Assembly: GCA_963576725.1 (NCBI GenBank)
Contig: OY755242.1
Span: 5,560,240 to 5,624,239, forward strand
Length of the DNA stretch: 64,000 nucleotides
Direction: 5' to 3'
Source: Azorinus chamasolen
Taxonomy: Eukaryota > Mollusca > Bivalvia > Cardiida > Solecurtidae
Shown here: positions 36,401 through 51,400 of the stretch, one piece after another
How positions within the stretch are numbered: position 1 is the stretch's first letter
How the letters are laid out: each line of letters starts with the position of its first letter
Notes under the pieces: model-generated
What the model saw: the letters and a program-made list of their open reading frames with translations, nothing else
Databases searched by the model: none
Told to the model about the DNA's origin: nothing
Program-made: the position numbers and the translations under genes

Positions 36401-39400
36401 ACAGTATAGGGTTTGGTGCAGAAACAAGAGCACCGCAAGCAGGTGCAAACGCTCATCTGTCATCATTGTAACTCCAAAAATTTGAAATCATGAGTTATGG
36501 TTCTTATGTAGGGGCCTTCCCCTAAATGAGATCTACTAACCTATGAAGTTTCATGTTGATACCTCTTATACTTTTTGAGTTATGGTCAATGTTAAGATTT
36601 CGGACGACAACGCGGACGCCAGAGTTACGACAATAGCTTGTGATTTCTTCGAAACAGTCAAGCTAATAAAGGAGATATTCTTGAAAATACTGAAATTACG
36701 CATCTTATCTGGACTCTGAAAACAGTAAAGTCAGTTTTAAATCAAGACTCAAGTTAGATAAAAATACAGTCATGTCATTTTCATTACATCCATTTATGCC
36801 TAAATATAGGCATAGGCAAAAAGTATACTCTTGTCAGATGGCTCCTGTGGGAGCACTCTGATCAGTGTCTGCAGTGTTGTGTTTATTATGGGAATTAAAA
36901 TTATTGCAGAAACACCCCTTAACATCAAAACAGATTCATTAAAATTACATATTTGGGAGAGTCCATTAAGAAAACCAGTCTTAATCGATATGAACACAGG
37001 ATATTATGTCTCTGGCAGAAACTGTGTTACCAGTTCTGGATAATTCCATAAATGCTGTTCCATTTAAATGTGTATGGGGGTGCAGGAAGGTGCTTTCAAA
37101 TTTAGCCACCCACCCATAGAAGTTTTTTAATAATGCACAACTAAATACATGTAGTACCATTTTTGCAGCGAAACCCACCCATGCATAGCTGGGTTTTTAA
37201 ATGCCCCCCCCCCCATACACCTTTAAATGGAACAGCCCTAAGCAAATATGACAGACTCTAATCAGAGTGTTCCTACTGATCTGGGTCGCCTGATCTGATT
37301 TTGTAGCTTCTGTCATTGTCAAACATATCATAAATACTCATGATGTCATTATTTTCATTATATTCATTATTTTCAATATATTCATTATTCAAGAGGGAAA
37401 GGCTTAAAGGTTTGTATTACAAAAACACTCACTTTATATTGTCCATGTCCTTGCCAAAAAAGAAGGCTGCAAATATGTTTGTTTGTCCAACAGGAATAAT
37501 TCCAAGCGGTATCTTCTGCCTGAATGTCTGGGCAACAGAAAATGATTGTGGATAAAATTTACTTAGTTTGACAGAGTAAATCCATGTAATCTTACAAAAA
37601 AGCAAAAATAGACCTGGCTCTGCAGTTTCTATAAAGACCAATATATTGGACATTATAATAAAGCAGTTAACCCATTCTATATGTAGTCCAATTTTCAATA
37701 CCTACTGAATATTCATGGACAAAATAATTATAATGAAATATGGAAGGTGGAATATTGTATCCATTTTAGAAAGAAAAGAAACAGAACTTCTCAAATTCAA
37801 ATAGCAAACAGAACAGACCCTGATCAGACGGCTCCTATAGGAGCTGTCTGATCTGTGTCTACGTTGTTTGCGAATACGTGAAAAGCATTCATATGAAAGA
37901 ATGGGTAAATAGATATTCAAGAAGTTATGCATTATTGTATAAATATTCATGAGAAAAAGGGTTAGGCAAATAGAATCATATTTAAGCATGAAGTGAACAA
38001 ATTTCAGCAGAAAAGTTTTAACAGACACAGGAAAATTAATAAAGAACAAGATCTGTTTGTGAAACACTATGCCCCCAATATGACCTTTGACCTTGATGTA
38101 TGACCTTGAACTTAATAAATCACTCCTAAAAATGTTACCTTCATAAGTTGCACATACATGCCAAGTTTGAAGAATGCATGTGCAATGGCTACACAATTAT
38201 CGCCAATGTTACAGCTGGGAACAAACCAACCAACCGACAAACCAACAGACCAACAGACAGACAGAGCAAAAACAATATGCCTTCTGGAATTTACACAGAA
38301 AGCATACTTTACACTCATTTTGTAACCTTAACCCTTCGCTTGCTGAATTTTAAAATACATTTCTCCTTCTTTACCCATGCCCTGTTGTATAATAACATAT
38401 ATCTTCACTGTGTACACGTATTTCGCTGCGCAATCACTGCTATGGAGTGCACTGGTTGCACAATCAGCTTGTAAATAGTGCAGACCCTGATGAGACAGCT
38501 CCTGCAGGAGCTGTCTCATCTGGGTCTTCACTATTTACAGGTACGTATATTGACGTGGTTAGCAAGCGAAGGGTTAAGAGTTTTAATGACTAATGCAACT
38601 TGTTCCGTGCACAGAAGAACCTCTGGGGTCTTCCTCCCCCTGTAATTAGCTGGACATCGTGATATGACTGGAATACTGTTAAAACGACATAAAACCAGAT
38701 AAAACCAAACCAAAACTAATGACCATTACAAAAAGTCTGTACCAAGACCTGGGTCTGAGGGTATAAACTTCTGAGTCTGAGTTCATCCTCAAGTATCTGA
38801 TAAGTCAGACACTTGAGAATGATCTCAGAATCAAGGAAAACGTTTTATACCCTCAGCTCAGAGTCTGATATGGAACAGAACAAGGAAAGATAATGAGGCA
38901 ATACATAAGGACATAAACATAGACCAGCTGTCTAATAAGAGTCAACATATTTTGGCACATATTTAACCCTTTACTCCATTAAAACACATTATTATGCCTT
39001 TTTGAACTGAGTAGACCCAGTAGGAGTTGTCTGATCAGGTCTGCTCTGTTTGCTTGACCATTTCCCTCATACAAACGTGTTTTTGAGCATTTTCAAACAG
39101 AGTAGACCCCGATCAGATGGCTCCTAAAGGAGCCGTCTGATCAGGGTCGGCTCTGCTTGCTACTAGAATTTGATAAACCCGTTTCTTTACTTTCTAAAAT
39201 ATCTGCAATGTTCCAAGTTCCATATTTCTTTATAACAATTTTGTTAATGAATTGAAATTTGGACTAAACTTAGAACAGGGAACCAGGGTTAAAGAATAAT
39301 ACAGATCTGATTCTACAGTTTCAGTTACGACCAGAAGTTCCAGTGTTCATAATTATGCTGTTATAAACATTCATCTAATTAATATTTAGTCAGTCATTAT

Positions 39401-42400
39401 TTCTTATATGAATATTTATGGTGTAAAACTTTAAGACCTACCTGATCCTCTCTCTTCATTATGGCTGTTACAGTCTACAGTAAAATAAGAAACAATAACA
39501 TCAAGATCATTCCACATGACAGATAAACATTTCCATACTAAATAACTTTTGTCTACAACATTTTCTGTCTCGTAAAATTCAGAAAGCTTAAATTCCTTCC
39601 ATGCTATTCTTGTAATTTGCTATTCTCAAATATTCTTGTGTTCATGTGCTATTATAAAAATTAACCTAATTAATATTCATGGTGTCATTATTTCTTACAT
39701 GAATATTCATGGAGTATAAGATTAAATCCTATTTTAATATTCATGGTGTAAGTATTTTCTTCCATGAATATTAACCCTCGCTTGCTATTCACATCAATAT
39801 ACCTATCTGTAAATAGTGAAGACCCAGATGAGACAGCTCCTGCAGGGGCTGTCTCATCTGGGTCTGCACTATTTACAAGTTGATTGTGCAACCAGTGCTC
39901 TCCACAGCTGTGATTGCAGAGTGAAATACTTGTAGACAGTGAAGATATATGTAATTATACAACAGGACATTGGTAAAGAAGGAGAAATGTATTTTAAAAT
40001 TCAGCAAGAGAAGGGTTAGATTGTATGGTGTACAGGGGCAGGGTGCTAAAGGTTAACCCTTTGTGGGTATCACCTCGCAAACAGAGCAGACCCACATCAG
40101 ACAGCTGCTTATGGAATAATATAGATCTGATTTGACAGATTCTGTCATGATCAAAACTAAAAAGTCATGTAATTAACACTGATGATGTCATTATTTCTTA
40201 CATGACTATTCATGGGTAAAGGGTTAAAGTGAATTTACTTGCTGAACTTCAGTTCTTGCAGAAATTCTGTCTGTTTGCAAACAAGATTTCTATAGTTAGG
40301 GCATTCGGCACAAAGCAGAAATTATCTCTAAAATAAAAACTATTACCAGCAGAATCTAACTCTTTCGCAACCATATCGGATCTGTGATAACCTTTGCAAC
40401 GAGTTGGATCCAAATGAGAGGCTGAGTAACTTCATGTCTGCTCTGGATCCAGACTGTTTGACACAAACTATATTTTTTAAAAGAAATTAACCCATTCCCT
40501 CATAGGCTATTTTCAGATCCAACCTCTTTGAATAAATCTACCGAAAAGGAGCATTAACTAGAGAAAAGGAAAATTTTAGAATTTTGCAGTTTGAAACCAT
40601 CGTGATAAATAGAGTATTTGCTCCTATAGGAGCAAATGCTCTATTTATCACAATGGTTTCATAAAGTGATTTTACAGAGGCATAGAAAGGTGTATTTATG
40701 GAGGACAGGGTTAAAGAAAACGACACTTTGAAACCTGAAGCAGATGATAGTCTTAGTAGATGGAATTTATTTGACTCCAAAGGGTTAAGCAAGATAATTG
40801 CTATGTATTTTATCCAGTCACCAGGCTTCTCTAGTGACATAATAAAGGGGGTGCAAATAAACTTAGGTTTATTTGGTTACTTCCGGTAGTGGAAGGTTTA
40901 TTAGGTTAGTAGATAGGCGTAATGATTCTATAACCATGGAACTATTTTAGTTTTCTGTAAATATTCATAAACATGTTGATGGAATAGATCTAACAGATCT
41001 ATTTGGTCACCAGAAGAATTATTCAAATGGGAAAAAATAAAAATAATTGGCTACAGCTGGATTCGAACCCGCGCCTGATCCTACAAAAACTAATTCTAAT
41101 CTCTCTAGAGACGTCGCCCTTACCGATTACGCCACTGAGGCCACATACAAAATGACGTTGATTTATCACTTTTATTAATTTAATCCACCGCTGGCAAAAC
41201 CCGTTTTTGATAAAATCAAACCTCGAAGCAAAGATTGACAGATAAATAGTAAATGTTTTCTTTTCACTCTCATGATTATTTCATTGATAAACTCTTACAG
41301 AGGCGGTGATAGTCATAAACCTAAATATAGCCTGTTCAGTTCCATCGATTTCTGAGTGACGTTAGGTAGAATCTAAAAATAGAAACCGAGACTACGTAAC
41401 TCGAATTTGACCAAAGAATATAGATCATGTCTGTTTGAAATAACTTATCGACCCTCGATTCAAATCATCTTATTTTTTAAATTCAACCACGTTTCCCTTC
41501 TAGTAATACAAGTATCGAAACTATATTCCTCTGCGGTAGCTCATTAGATCTATTTACGTCTAAATGGAAGTGAAAAGGGAGGGATCCGTTGATCGAAAAA
41601 CTGCATTTTCAATGTAAATTATTTCAAGAGTGTTATGAGTCTATAAAAATACATTTAACTATATTGACTGGATAAATCGAATAATAGGTTAGTGCCGTAG
41701 ATGGGACGTCTTTATCCGACTCGGAGAGAAAACAGTTGAGGCTCGGCAAGCCTCGCCTCAACGTTTTCTCCCCTCGTCGGATAAAGCGTCCCATCTACGG
41801 CACTAACCTATTATTCTCTATTTATTGACGTAAACTATATATTTTTCATTACACAAATTCAATGTGCCAGACAGGCAAACATTTCCATTACCGTAACAAT
41901 ATTGTTTGACGCATGCTAATGTGCCCTTTTCAAGAGAAATTACCTTGGCATCATGGAAATCTTGGGGGAAACGCTAAAGAAAGTACTGTGATAACCTCAG
42001 TTTAACCCTGGAGCTGATGAATAGTGATTTAGTTGAATTTTTATAATGGTATTATATACAAGTGGACTTATTACCATTACCCGCACCGTAGGATCAGATC
42101 TAAACTACAGTAAACACTGGATACTATGAACACTCAAATACCTATCATTATTGATCTTTAACAAAGGTGGCTGCTTAATGCAGGGTAAAAGTCATGCAGA
42201 AAGCTCCTCTAGGAGCTTTCTGCATGTCTTTCACCCTGCATTAAGCAGCCACCTGCCTACAAAGACATAAATTCTTCATTACTAAAAGTTAGTAGGATCA
42301 GTTTTCACTGTATATCATAAGCAAACAAAGCAGACCCTCATCAGAAAGCTCTTACAGGAAGCAAAAGTGTTAAAAGGTGTCGATCAGGTGACAGACTAAC

Positions 42401-45400
42401 TCTTTCTCTCATATAAACGCTTTTTCATGCATTTGCAAACAGAGTAGACTCAGATCTGATAGCTCCTATAGGAGTAGTCTGATCAGGGTCTCCTCGGTTT
42501 ACTGTTGACATAATGTAAATCTACTTCTACAGTTTTTGCTATTTAGCAAAACATTCCATTGAAAATTTTATATTGTAAAAGTTCAGCTAATAAATATTCA
42601 TGATGTCATTATTTCTTACATGAATACTGAACAGGAAAAGGATTAAGAAATGTTCTACAGTAAAACCCCTCTAAAGATACATGTGATAACTACCGACGGT
42701 AGGTGAATTCTACCGTTTTCAGAGGAGGTCTACCGTTCTACCAGTCCGGTAGGCGATTCTACCATTTTACCGATTCTACCACGGCAATTTTTTTAGCGAC
42801 CTATATTTTCCTCCCTGAGGAAGATTATCTGTTAGTTCTCTACACACACAAACCAACTTTAGCATGCTGTGATACACGCTTGGCCTTTTTTGGTATGGAT
42901 CCCCCGCTGAGAACACCCAAATTATGTAATCACAAGTTGGTTACCGTTTGCGCTCTACTGGAGTTATCAAATTTTTTTTTTCGGGAACCAGTTGTGTCAA
43001 AATGCAAATGGCTACATGCGCCTTTGCGGGATTCAAGCATACAAATAAGACAGAATTCCATCAAAAGGCAATGCCGCTGCACAAAATCCCAAATCCCCCA
43101 CCCTAAATAGATAATTTAATCCGAGTTCACATCGGGATGTTTTGTTTTCCGGTCGCAAAAGAGAGTCGCTACTTGTTGCTTGGAGACTGCAAATATATTT
43201 CCGGTAGTGACGTCGCCCAGATACAGCATCTGGTGTGAAGGTTTTTACGCGATTTGATTGGTTAATTTATATATCAAAATCACATAGTCTCTCGCGCGAG
43301 TTGAAAAAGAAAGTGAAAACATTTTGTTAACAAATGTGATTATCTGGACTTTTCTATACGATAACGAAGCAGTTATGTCCGAGTGAGAGAGTGAGTTGGG
43401 TTTTACGTCCGACCAACAGTATTTCAGTATGTCCGAAAGAAAGACTGAAAGTGAGGGCAGGACTTAATTACATTTCTTCACTGGCCCATCTTTCACTCAG
43501 TCCAGAATAGACTCTGACATAGGCGACGTTGTCCACAAATACCACATGCGGTACGCATATTACTCAAGCGAGGAGACAAAATTAAGACGAGGGGAGTGAC
43601 ATTATCATTGCTTCAAAAATCAGTATGCAACAAGTAAAGCTCGAATAACTCCGAATTTTCCGAACGATAAACAGTTTACAGTTTTATTCTGCAACTCGGC
43701 AATACCAAAAAGTACGAAAGATTCGACCCCAGACTGATTGTACTGAATAAATCGAGGTTTGTCAACGTTTTTTCATGGATTTTTTTGTGACTTGACTTTA
43801 CTACTTTTTCTTTGAGGTTGGGAATTTTCCTAAAAAAATCGGAGAAGACACACTTTTTGCCATTGGGAATATAGCTGAATAAGGGCTATAAATCAGCCCA
43901 AAAAAGCCCTGAAACTAATAAAATAAGATAAAATGGAATATATTTTTCATTATATGATACAACAGTAATAAATCTTGATTTTTTCATGACATCATTTAAT
44001 TATAGGAGCTGTCTGATCTGGGTCTACTCTGTTTGCAAATGTGTGAAACATGTTTATATGAAGGAAAGGGTTAGTTAATGGGGTTGTTGATCTCTTGGCC
44101 TTTGTAAGGGTTGATGCCATGGCTGTGTATAGATGTAGTCTGTATAATTGTATAGTTTGTAATGGTAGATTTATTGTAATAACAGCACATGGACATTTGA
44201 TTTTTTTGTGGAATCATTCCTATATCATAAGCAAACGGAGTAGACCCTGATCAGATAGCTCCTATACATGAAAAGGTGTTGATATGAGGGAAAGGGTTAA
44301 GTGTGTAAATGTTAAGTGTGCAGTGTAAGGTTTATAATGGTATGGGTTTACGGAGAAATCACCTAGTGACGAAATCGCCTACAATTAGATATACATGTAT
44401 AGTAAACCAATTGGAGAAATCGCCTAGAAAGCAATTATATAGTGTTTGTATTTCACACTTATGGGACAGGACGGATAACATGACAGAAATATAAAGATTG
44501 ATCGATCAGTGTAGCCCCTGATCAATATATAGAATTAATTTGACAGAAGATATTTATATATAAGGAGCGATAATTATAATAGTTATGCAGAAAGTATGAA
44601 CGTCACTTTATAGGAATTGAATAATTCCACAGACCACTGACAAGATTAAATTGTTATGTGGTATTGTTTTTCAGATCGTAATGAAAAGTCTTGAACGATC
44701 AGTGAAGCCCCTGATCACAACATAGAATTCGACAGGGAGTGTTAATTATATACCAAAATTGACTTATGATTAAAATGTTCGAAGCAGTTATAATATGGGT
44801 CATGTCAGAGGATCTGGGTTCAGTAAATATTCAAATAGCAATAATATATGGCAGTGTAATCAGGGTTTATTCTGTTTTATATGACCCTATTTCCTACCAA
44901 TACCAAAATATCATGTGTACATATGCCGTTAAAGAAAGTGAGTTCATTTAAGAAACAGACCAAATTCCGTAAGCAACCGAGCAGACTCTGGTCAGATGGC
45001 TCCTACAAAAGATGTCTGATCTGGGTCTATTCTGTATTCCAACATACATGTGTAAAGATGTCTATGTGACATAAAGGGTTAACAATACACACTTTACGTA
45101 GATATTTTTTATTGATAAAACAATTTTATTTTTTTACTTTGGTAACCAACATTTTGTACTAACTAATATTGCTTTTCGAACATTTATTGGATAATCTAAT
45201 AAGAAGGAAGACTCATATTACTTGTTCCGTGTGTATGACATTTTCACTTTCTGCTAATATTCGGTATATAATTATCAACCCCTGTAATATCGGCTGTCAA
45301 ATTCCAGGTGGTGATCAGGGACTGCACTGATCGTCCAATCTTGATCATCTTGATTTGGAAAACAACTCAACAGGACAATTTATTCTTGTTATAAACATTC

Positions 45401-48400
45401 TTTATAGTTCTGTCATGTTATCACTACCTGTACCATTGGTGCGAAATACAAACACTATATAATTGCTTTCTAGGCGATTTCTCCAATTGGTTTACTATAT
45501 ATCTAATTCTAGGCGATTTCTCCAACCCCCATGGTATGGTATGGTATGCGGATAATACCGTAATAGTATTTACTATTTATGGTAAGGTATGAATGATTTT
45601 GTGAAAAAGTATAAAAAACATAAGTATCCAGTAGATAATTTTTTCATCTCCATATAATTTGTCGTGTCGGTAAAATCTACCTGACAAAAGTCAAATCTAC
45701 CTGACAAATTTCCTAAATCTAATTGACATGCTTCAACAGGTTATCACATGTATGTAAATTGGAACTCTAACAGAGAAAAAATTAGATACTTTCAGGCACG
45801 TGGCTGCTTAAGGCAAGGTGAAAGTGATGCAGAAAGCTCCTAGAGGAGGAGGTTCATTTAAGAAACAGACCAAATTCCGTAAGCAACCGAGCAGACTCTG
45901 GTCAGATGGCTCCTACAAAAGATGTCTGATCTGGGTCTATTCTGTATTCCAACATACATGTGTAAAGATGTCTATGTGAAATAAAGGGTTAACAATACAC
46001 ACTTTACGTAGATATTTTTTATTGATAAAACAATTTTATTTTTTTACTTTGGTAACCAACATTTTGTACTAACTAATATTGCTTTTCGAACATTTATTGG
46101 ATAATCTAATAAGAAGGAAGACTCATATTACTTGTTCCGTGTGTATGACATTTTCACTTTCTGCTAATATTCGGTATATAATTATCAACCCCTGTAATAT
46201 TCGGCTGTCAAATTCCAGGTGGTGATCAGGGGCTGCACTGATCGTCCAATCTTGATCATCTTGATTTGGAAAACAACACAACAGGACAATTTATTCTTGC
46301 TACAAACATTCTTTATAGTTCTGTCATGTTATCACTACCTGTACCATTGGTGCGAAATACAAACACTATATAATTGCTTTCTAGGCGATTTCTCCAATTG
46401 GTTTACTATATATCTAATTCTAGGCGATTTCTCCAACCCCATGGTATGGTATGGTATGCGGGTAATACCGTAATAGTATTTACTATTTATGGTAAGGTAT
46501 GAATGATTTTGTGAAAAAGTATAAAAAACATAAGTATCCAGTAGATAATTTTTTCATCTCCATATATTTTGTCGTGTCGGTAAAATCTACCTGACAAAAG
46601 TCAAATCTACCTGACAAATTTCCTAAATCTACCTGACATGCTTCAACAGGTTATCACATGTATGTAAATCGGAACTCTAACAGAGAAAAAATTAGATACT
46701 TTCAGGCAGGTGGCTGCTTAATGCAAGGTGAAAGTAATGCAGAAAGCTCCTAGAGGAGCTTTCTGCATGACTTTCACCTTGCATTAAACTGCCACCTGTT
46801 TCAAAGCCCGATATTTATGCTAAATATGACGTCCGGTTTAGAGGGATTTTACTGTACTATCCTTGTTTACCTCTAAAACTGATCCGTCTCCCCCAGCAAC
46901 CACAATGCCATCTACATGTTTGGCTTCTACAATTTTCATGAAATCTTTAATTTGGCCATCATACTCGGTCTGCAATATTAAAAATAAGAATTGGGCTGTA
47001 AATTATAACTATCCAAGAAAAGTTGACAAAATCAGATGCAGAAATACATGAACAGTACAATCTCTCTGAAACTACCACTCAAAACAGAAGTTTATAGTTA
47101 TATGTAGTTTAACCTTTTACTCCATGAATATTCATGTAAGAAATAATTACATCATGAATATTAATTAAATTATTTTTTAAAATGGTATACTTACACATGA
47201 AATTGTTGCCAAAGAACAAACCATAGAATCAGAACTATGTAATTCCAGAGGCAAACAGCCGACCCTGATCAGATGACTCTTATAAGAGCTGCCAGATCTG
47301 GGTCTACTCTGCAAGGGCTTAGAAAAGCATATGGAGTAAATGGTTAATGCTTTATTCTATAAATATGTCGATTAATGCATATGTAAACAGAGTAGACCCA
47401 GATCAAATGGCTCCTGTAGGAACCCTCTGATTAGGGTCTGATCTTGTTTGCTTGTGAAATAATATAGATCTGACATTAGTTTCTGCCATGACTTACTAAA
47501 TATATGTGCTGATTTGCCATTATAAAAAAATCTAATTAATATTCATGAGGCCATCATTTCTTACATGAATAAGGCACCGTTTGATGTTTACATCAATGGT
47601 TTTAACCCTTCGCTTGCTGAATTTTAAAATACATTTTTCCTTCTTTACCCATGCCCTGTTGCATAATTACATATATCTTCACTGTGTACACACATTTCGC
47701 TGTGAAATCACTGCTGTGGAGTGCACTGGTTGCACAATCAACTTGTAAATAGTGCAGACCCTGGTGAGACAGCTCCTGCAGGAGCTGTCTCATCTGGATC
47801 TTCACTATTTTCAGGTAGGTATATTGACGTGAATAGCAAGGGAAGGGTTAATGTAGTAAGCTAGAATTAACACAGAATGTATTTAACCCTACATGAGCCT
47901 CATGAATATTAATGAGTTGAATTTTAGTAACAACATAGGATCACAGGACGTGTTGGCCATGGTGGACACTGTAGAATAATATCTACATAGTTTGTAAGTG
48001 TTGGCCATGGTGGACACTGTAGAATAATATCTATATAGTTTGTAAGTGTTGGCCATGGTGGACACTGTAGAATAATATCTATATAGTTTGTAAGTGTTGG
48101 CCATGGTGGACACTGTAGAATAATATCTACATAGTTTGTAAGTGTTGGCCATGGTGGACACTGTAGAATAATATCTATATAGTTTGTAAGTGTTGGCCAT
48201 GGTGGACACTGTAGAATAATATCTATATAGTTTGTAAGTGTTGGCCATGGTGGACACTGTAGAATAATATCTATATAGTTTGTAAGTGTTGGCCATGGTG
48301 GACACTGTAGAATAATATCTATATAGTTTGTAAGTGTTGGCCATGGTGGACACTGTAGAATAATATCTATATAGTTTGTAAGTGTTGACCATGGTGGACA

Positions 48401-51400
48401 CTGTAGAATAATATCTATATAGTTTGTAAGTGTTGGCCATGGTGGACACTGTAGAATAATATCTATATAGTTTGTAAGTGTTGGCCATGGTGGACACTGT
48501 AGAATAATATCTATATAGTTTGTAAGTGTTGACCATGGTGGACACTGTAGAATAATATCTATATAGTTTGTAAGTGTTGGCCATGGTGGACACTGTAGAA
48601 TAATATCTACATAGTTTGTAAGTGTTGGCCATGGTGGACACTGTAGAATAATATCTATATAGTTTGTAAGTGTTGACCATGGTGGACACTGTAGAATAAT
48701 ATCTATATAGTTTGTAAGTGTTGGCCATGGTGGACACTGTAGAATAATATCTATATAGTTTGTAAGTGTTGGCCATGGTGGACACTGTAGAATAATATCT
48801 ATATAGTTTGTAAGTGTTGGCCATGGTGGACACTGTAGAATAATATCTATATAGTTTGTAAGTGTTGGCCATGGTGGACACTGTAGAATAATATCTACAT
48901 AGTTTGTAAGTGTTGGCCATGGTGGACACTGTAGAATAATATCTATATAGTTTGTAAGTGTTGGCCATGGTGGACACTGTAGAATAATATCTATATAGTT
49001 TGTAAGTGTTGGCCATGGTGGACACTGTAGAATAATATCTATATAGTTTGTAAGTGTTGGCCATGGTGGACACTGTAGAATAATATCTATATAGTTTGTA
49101 AGTGTTGGCCATGGTGGACACTGTAGAATAATATCTATATAGTTTGTAAGTGTTGGCCATGGTGGACACTGTAGAATAATATCTATATAGTTTGTAAGTG
49201 TTGGCCATGGTGGACACTGTAGAATAATATCTATATAGTTTGTAAGTGTTGGCCATGGTGGACACTGTAGAATAATATCTACATAGTTTGTAAGTGTTGG
49301 CCATGGTGGACACTGTAGAATAATATCTACATAGTTTGTAAGTGTTGGCCATGGTGGACACTGTAGAATAATATCTATATAGTTTGTAAGTGTTGGCCAT
49401 GGTGGACACTGTAGAATAATATCTATATAGTTTGTAAGTGTTGACCATGGTGGACACTGTAGAATAATATCTACATAGTTTGTAAGTGTTGGCCATGGTG
49501 GACACTGTAGAATAATATCTACATAGTTTGTAAGTGTTGGCCATGGTGGACACTGTAGAATAATATCTATATAGTTTGTAAGTGTTGGCCATGGTGGACA
49601 CTGTAGAATAATATCTATATAGTTTGTAAGTGTTGGCCATGGTGGACACTGTAGAATAATATCTACATAGTTTGTAAGTGTTGGCCATGGTGGACACTGT
49701 AGAATAATATCTATATAGTTTGTAAGTGTTGGCCATGGTGGACACTGTAGAATAATATCTATATAGTTTGTAAGTGTTGGCCATGGTGGACACTGTAGAA
49801 TAATATCTATATAGTTTGTAAGTGTTGGCCATGGTGGACACTGTAGAATAATATCTATATAGTTTGTAAGTGTTGGCCATGGTGGACACTGTAGAATAAT
49901 ATCTATATAGTTTGTAAGTGTTGGCCATGGTGGACACTGTAGAATAATATCTATATAGTTTGTAAGTGTTGGCCATGGTGGACACTGTAGAATAATATCT
50001 ATATAGTTTGTAAGTGTTGGCCATGGTGGACACTGTAGAATAATATCTATATAGTTTGTAAGTGTTGGCCATGGTGGACACTGTAGAATAATATCTATAT
50101 AGTTTGTAAGTGTTGGCCATGGTGGACACTGTAGAATAATATCTATATAGTTTGTAAGTGTTGGCCATGGTGGACACTGTAGAATAATATCTACATAGTT
50201 TGTAAGTGTTGGCCATGGTGGACACTGTAGAATAATATCTATATAGTTTGTAAGTGTTGGCCATGGTGGACACTGTAGAATAATATCTACATAGTTTGTA
50301 AGTGTTGGCCATGGTGGACACTGTAGAATAATATCTACATAGTTTGTAAGTGTTGGCCATGGTGGACACTGTAGAATAATATCTATATAGTTTGTAAGTG
50401 TTGGCCATGGTGGACACTGTAGAATAATATCTACATAGTTTGTAAGTGTTGGCCATGGTGGACACTGTAGAATAATATCTACATAGTTTGTAAGTGTTGG
50501 CCATGGTGGACACTGTAGAATAATATCTACATAGTTTGTAAGTGTTGGCCATGGTGGACACTGTAGAAGGCCATGGTGGACACTGTAGAATAATATCTAC
50601 ATAGTTTGTAAGTGTTGGCCATGGTGGACACTGTAGAATAATATCTATATAGTTTGTAAGTGTTGGCCATGGTGGACACTGTAGAATAATATCTACATAG
50701 TTTGTAAGTGTTGGCCATGGTGGACACTGTAGAATAATATCTACATAGTTTGTAAGTGTTGGCCATGGTGGACACTGTAGAATAATATCTACATAGTTTG
50801 TAAGTGTTGGCCATGGTGGACACTGTAGAATAATATCTACATAGTTTGTAAGTGTTGGCCATGGTGGACACTGTAGAATAATATCTACATAGTTTGTAAG
50901 TGTTGGCCATGGTGGACACTGTAGAATAATATCTACATAGTTTGTAAGTGTTGGCCATGGTGGACACTGTAGAATAATATCTACATAGTTTGTAAGTGTT
51001 GGCCATGGTGGACACTGTAGAATAATATCTACATAGTTTGTAAGTGTTGGCCATGGTGGACACTGTAGAATAATATCTACATAGTTTGTAAGTGTTGGCC
51101 ATGGTGGACACTGTAGAATAATATCTACATAGTTTGTAAGTGTTGGCCATGGTGGACACTGTAGAATAATATCTACATAGTTTGTAAGTGTTGGCCATGG
51201 TGGACACTGTAGAATAATATCTACATAGTTTGTAAGTGTTGGCCATGGTGGACACTGTAGAATAATATCTATATAGTTTGTAAGTGTTGGCCATGGTGGA
51301 CACTGTAGAATAATATCTACATAGTTTGTAAGTGTTGGCCATGGTGGACACTGTAGAATAATATCTATATAGTTTGTAAGTGTTGGCCATGGTGGACACT

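Larger units (their letters stand above)
42676..45754. mobile_element. Putative 3.1-kb TIR insertion splitting a family-E MITE
   Basis: The left end GATACATGTGATAAC (42676-42690) and right end GTTATCACATGTATG (45740-45754) are inverted. The outside reads 'acagtaaaacccctctaaa' at the left and 'taaattggaactctaacagag' at the right, which join into the left arm of a family-E MITE, with TAAA as a possible target duplication. Both ends carry repeated TACCGACGGTAGG/'tctacctgacaaa' blocks. Inside are a 135-codon frame of unknown meaning (42703-43110), a MITE remnant at 43990-44075, and a long inverted pair (44340-44530 against 45295-45535). No transposase was recognised; class unknown. Confidence 0.6.

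Noticed and set aside
37702..38196. 164-codon frame on the - strand
   Set aside because: It runs through a type-P element and into a family-A MITE; no splice sites or recognisable motifs.
33036..47805. A 67-codon frame (…LLQELSHQGLHYLQ…) conserved at 33036, 38328 and 47602 on the - strand
   Set aside because: It is conserved only because the family-C MITE copies are young and nearly identical. It spans the hairpin and the TIR and has no independent sign of coding.
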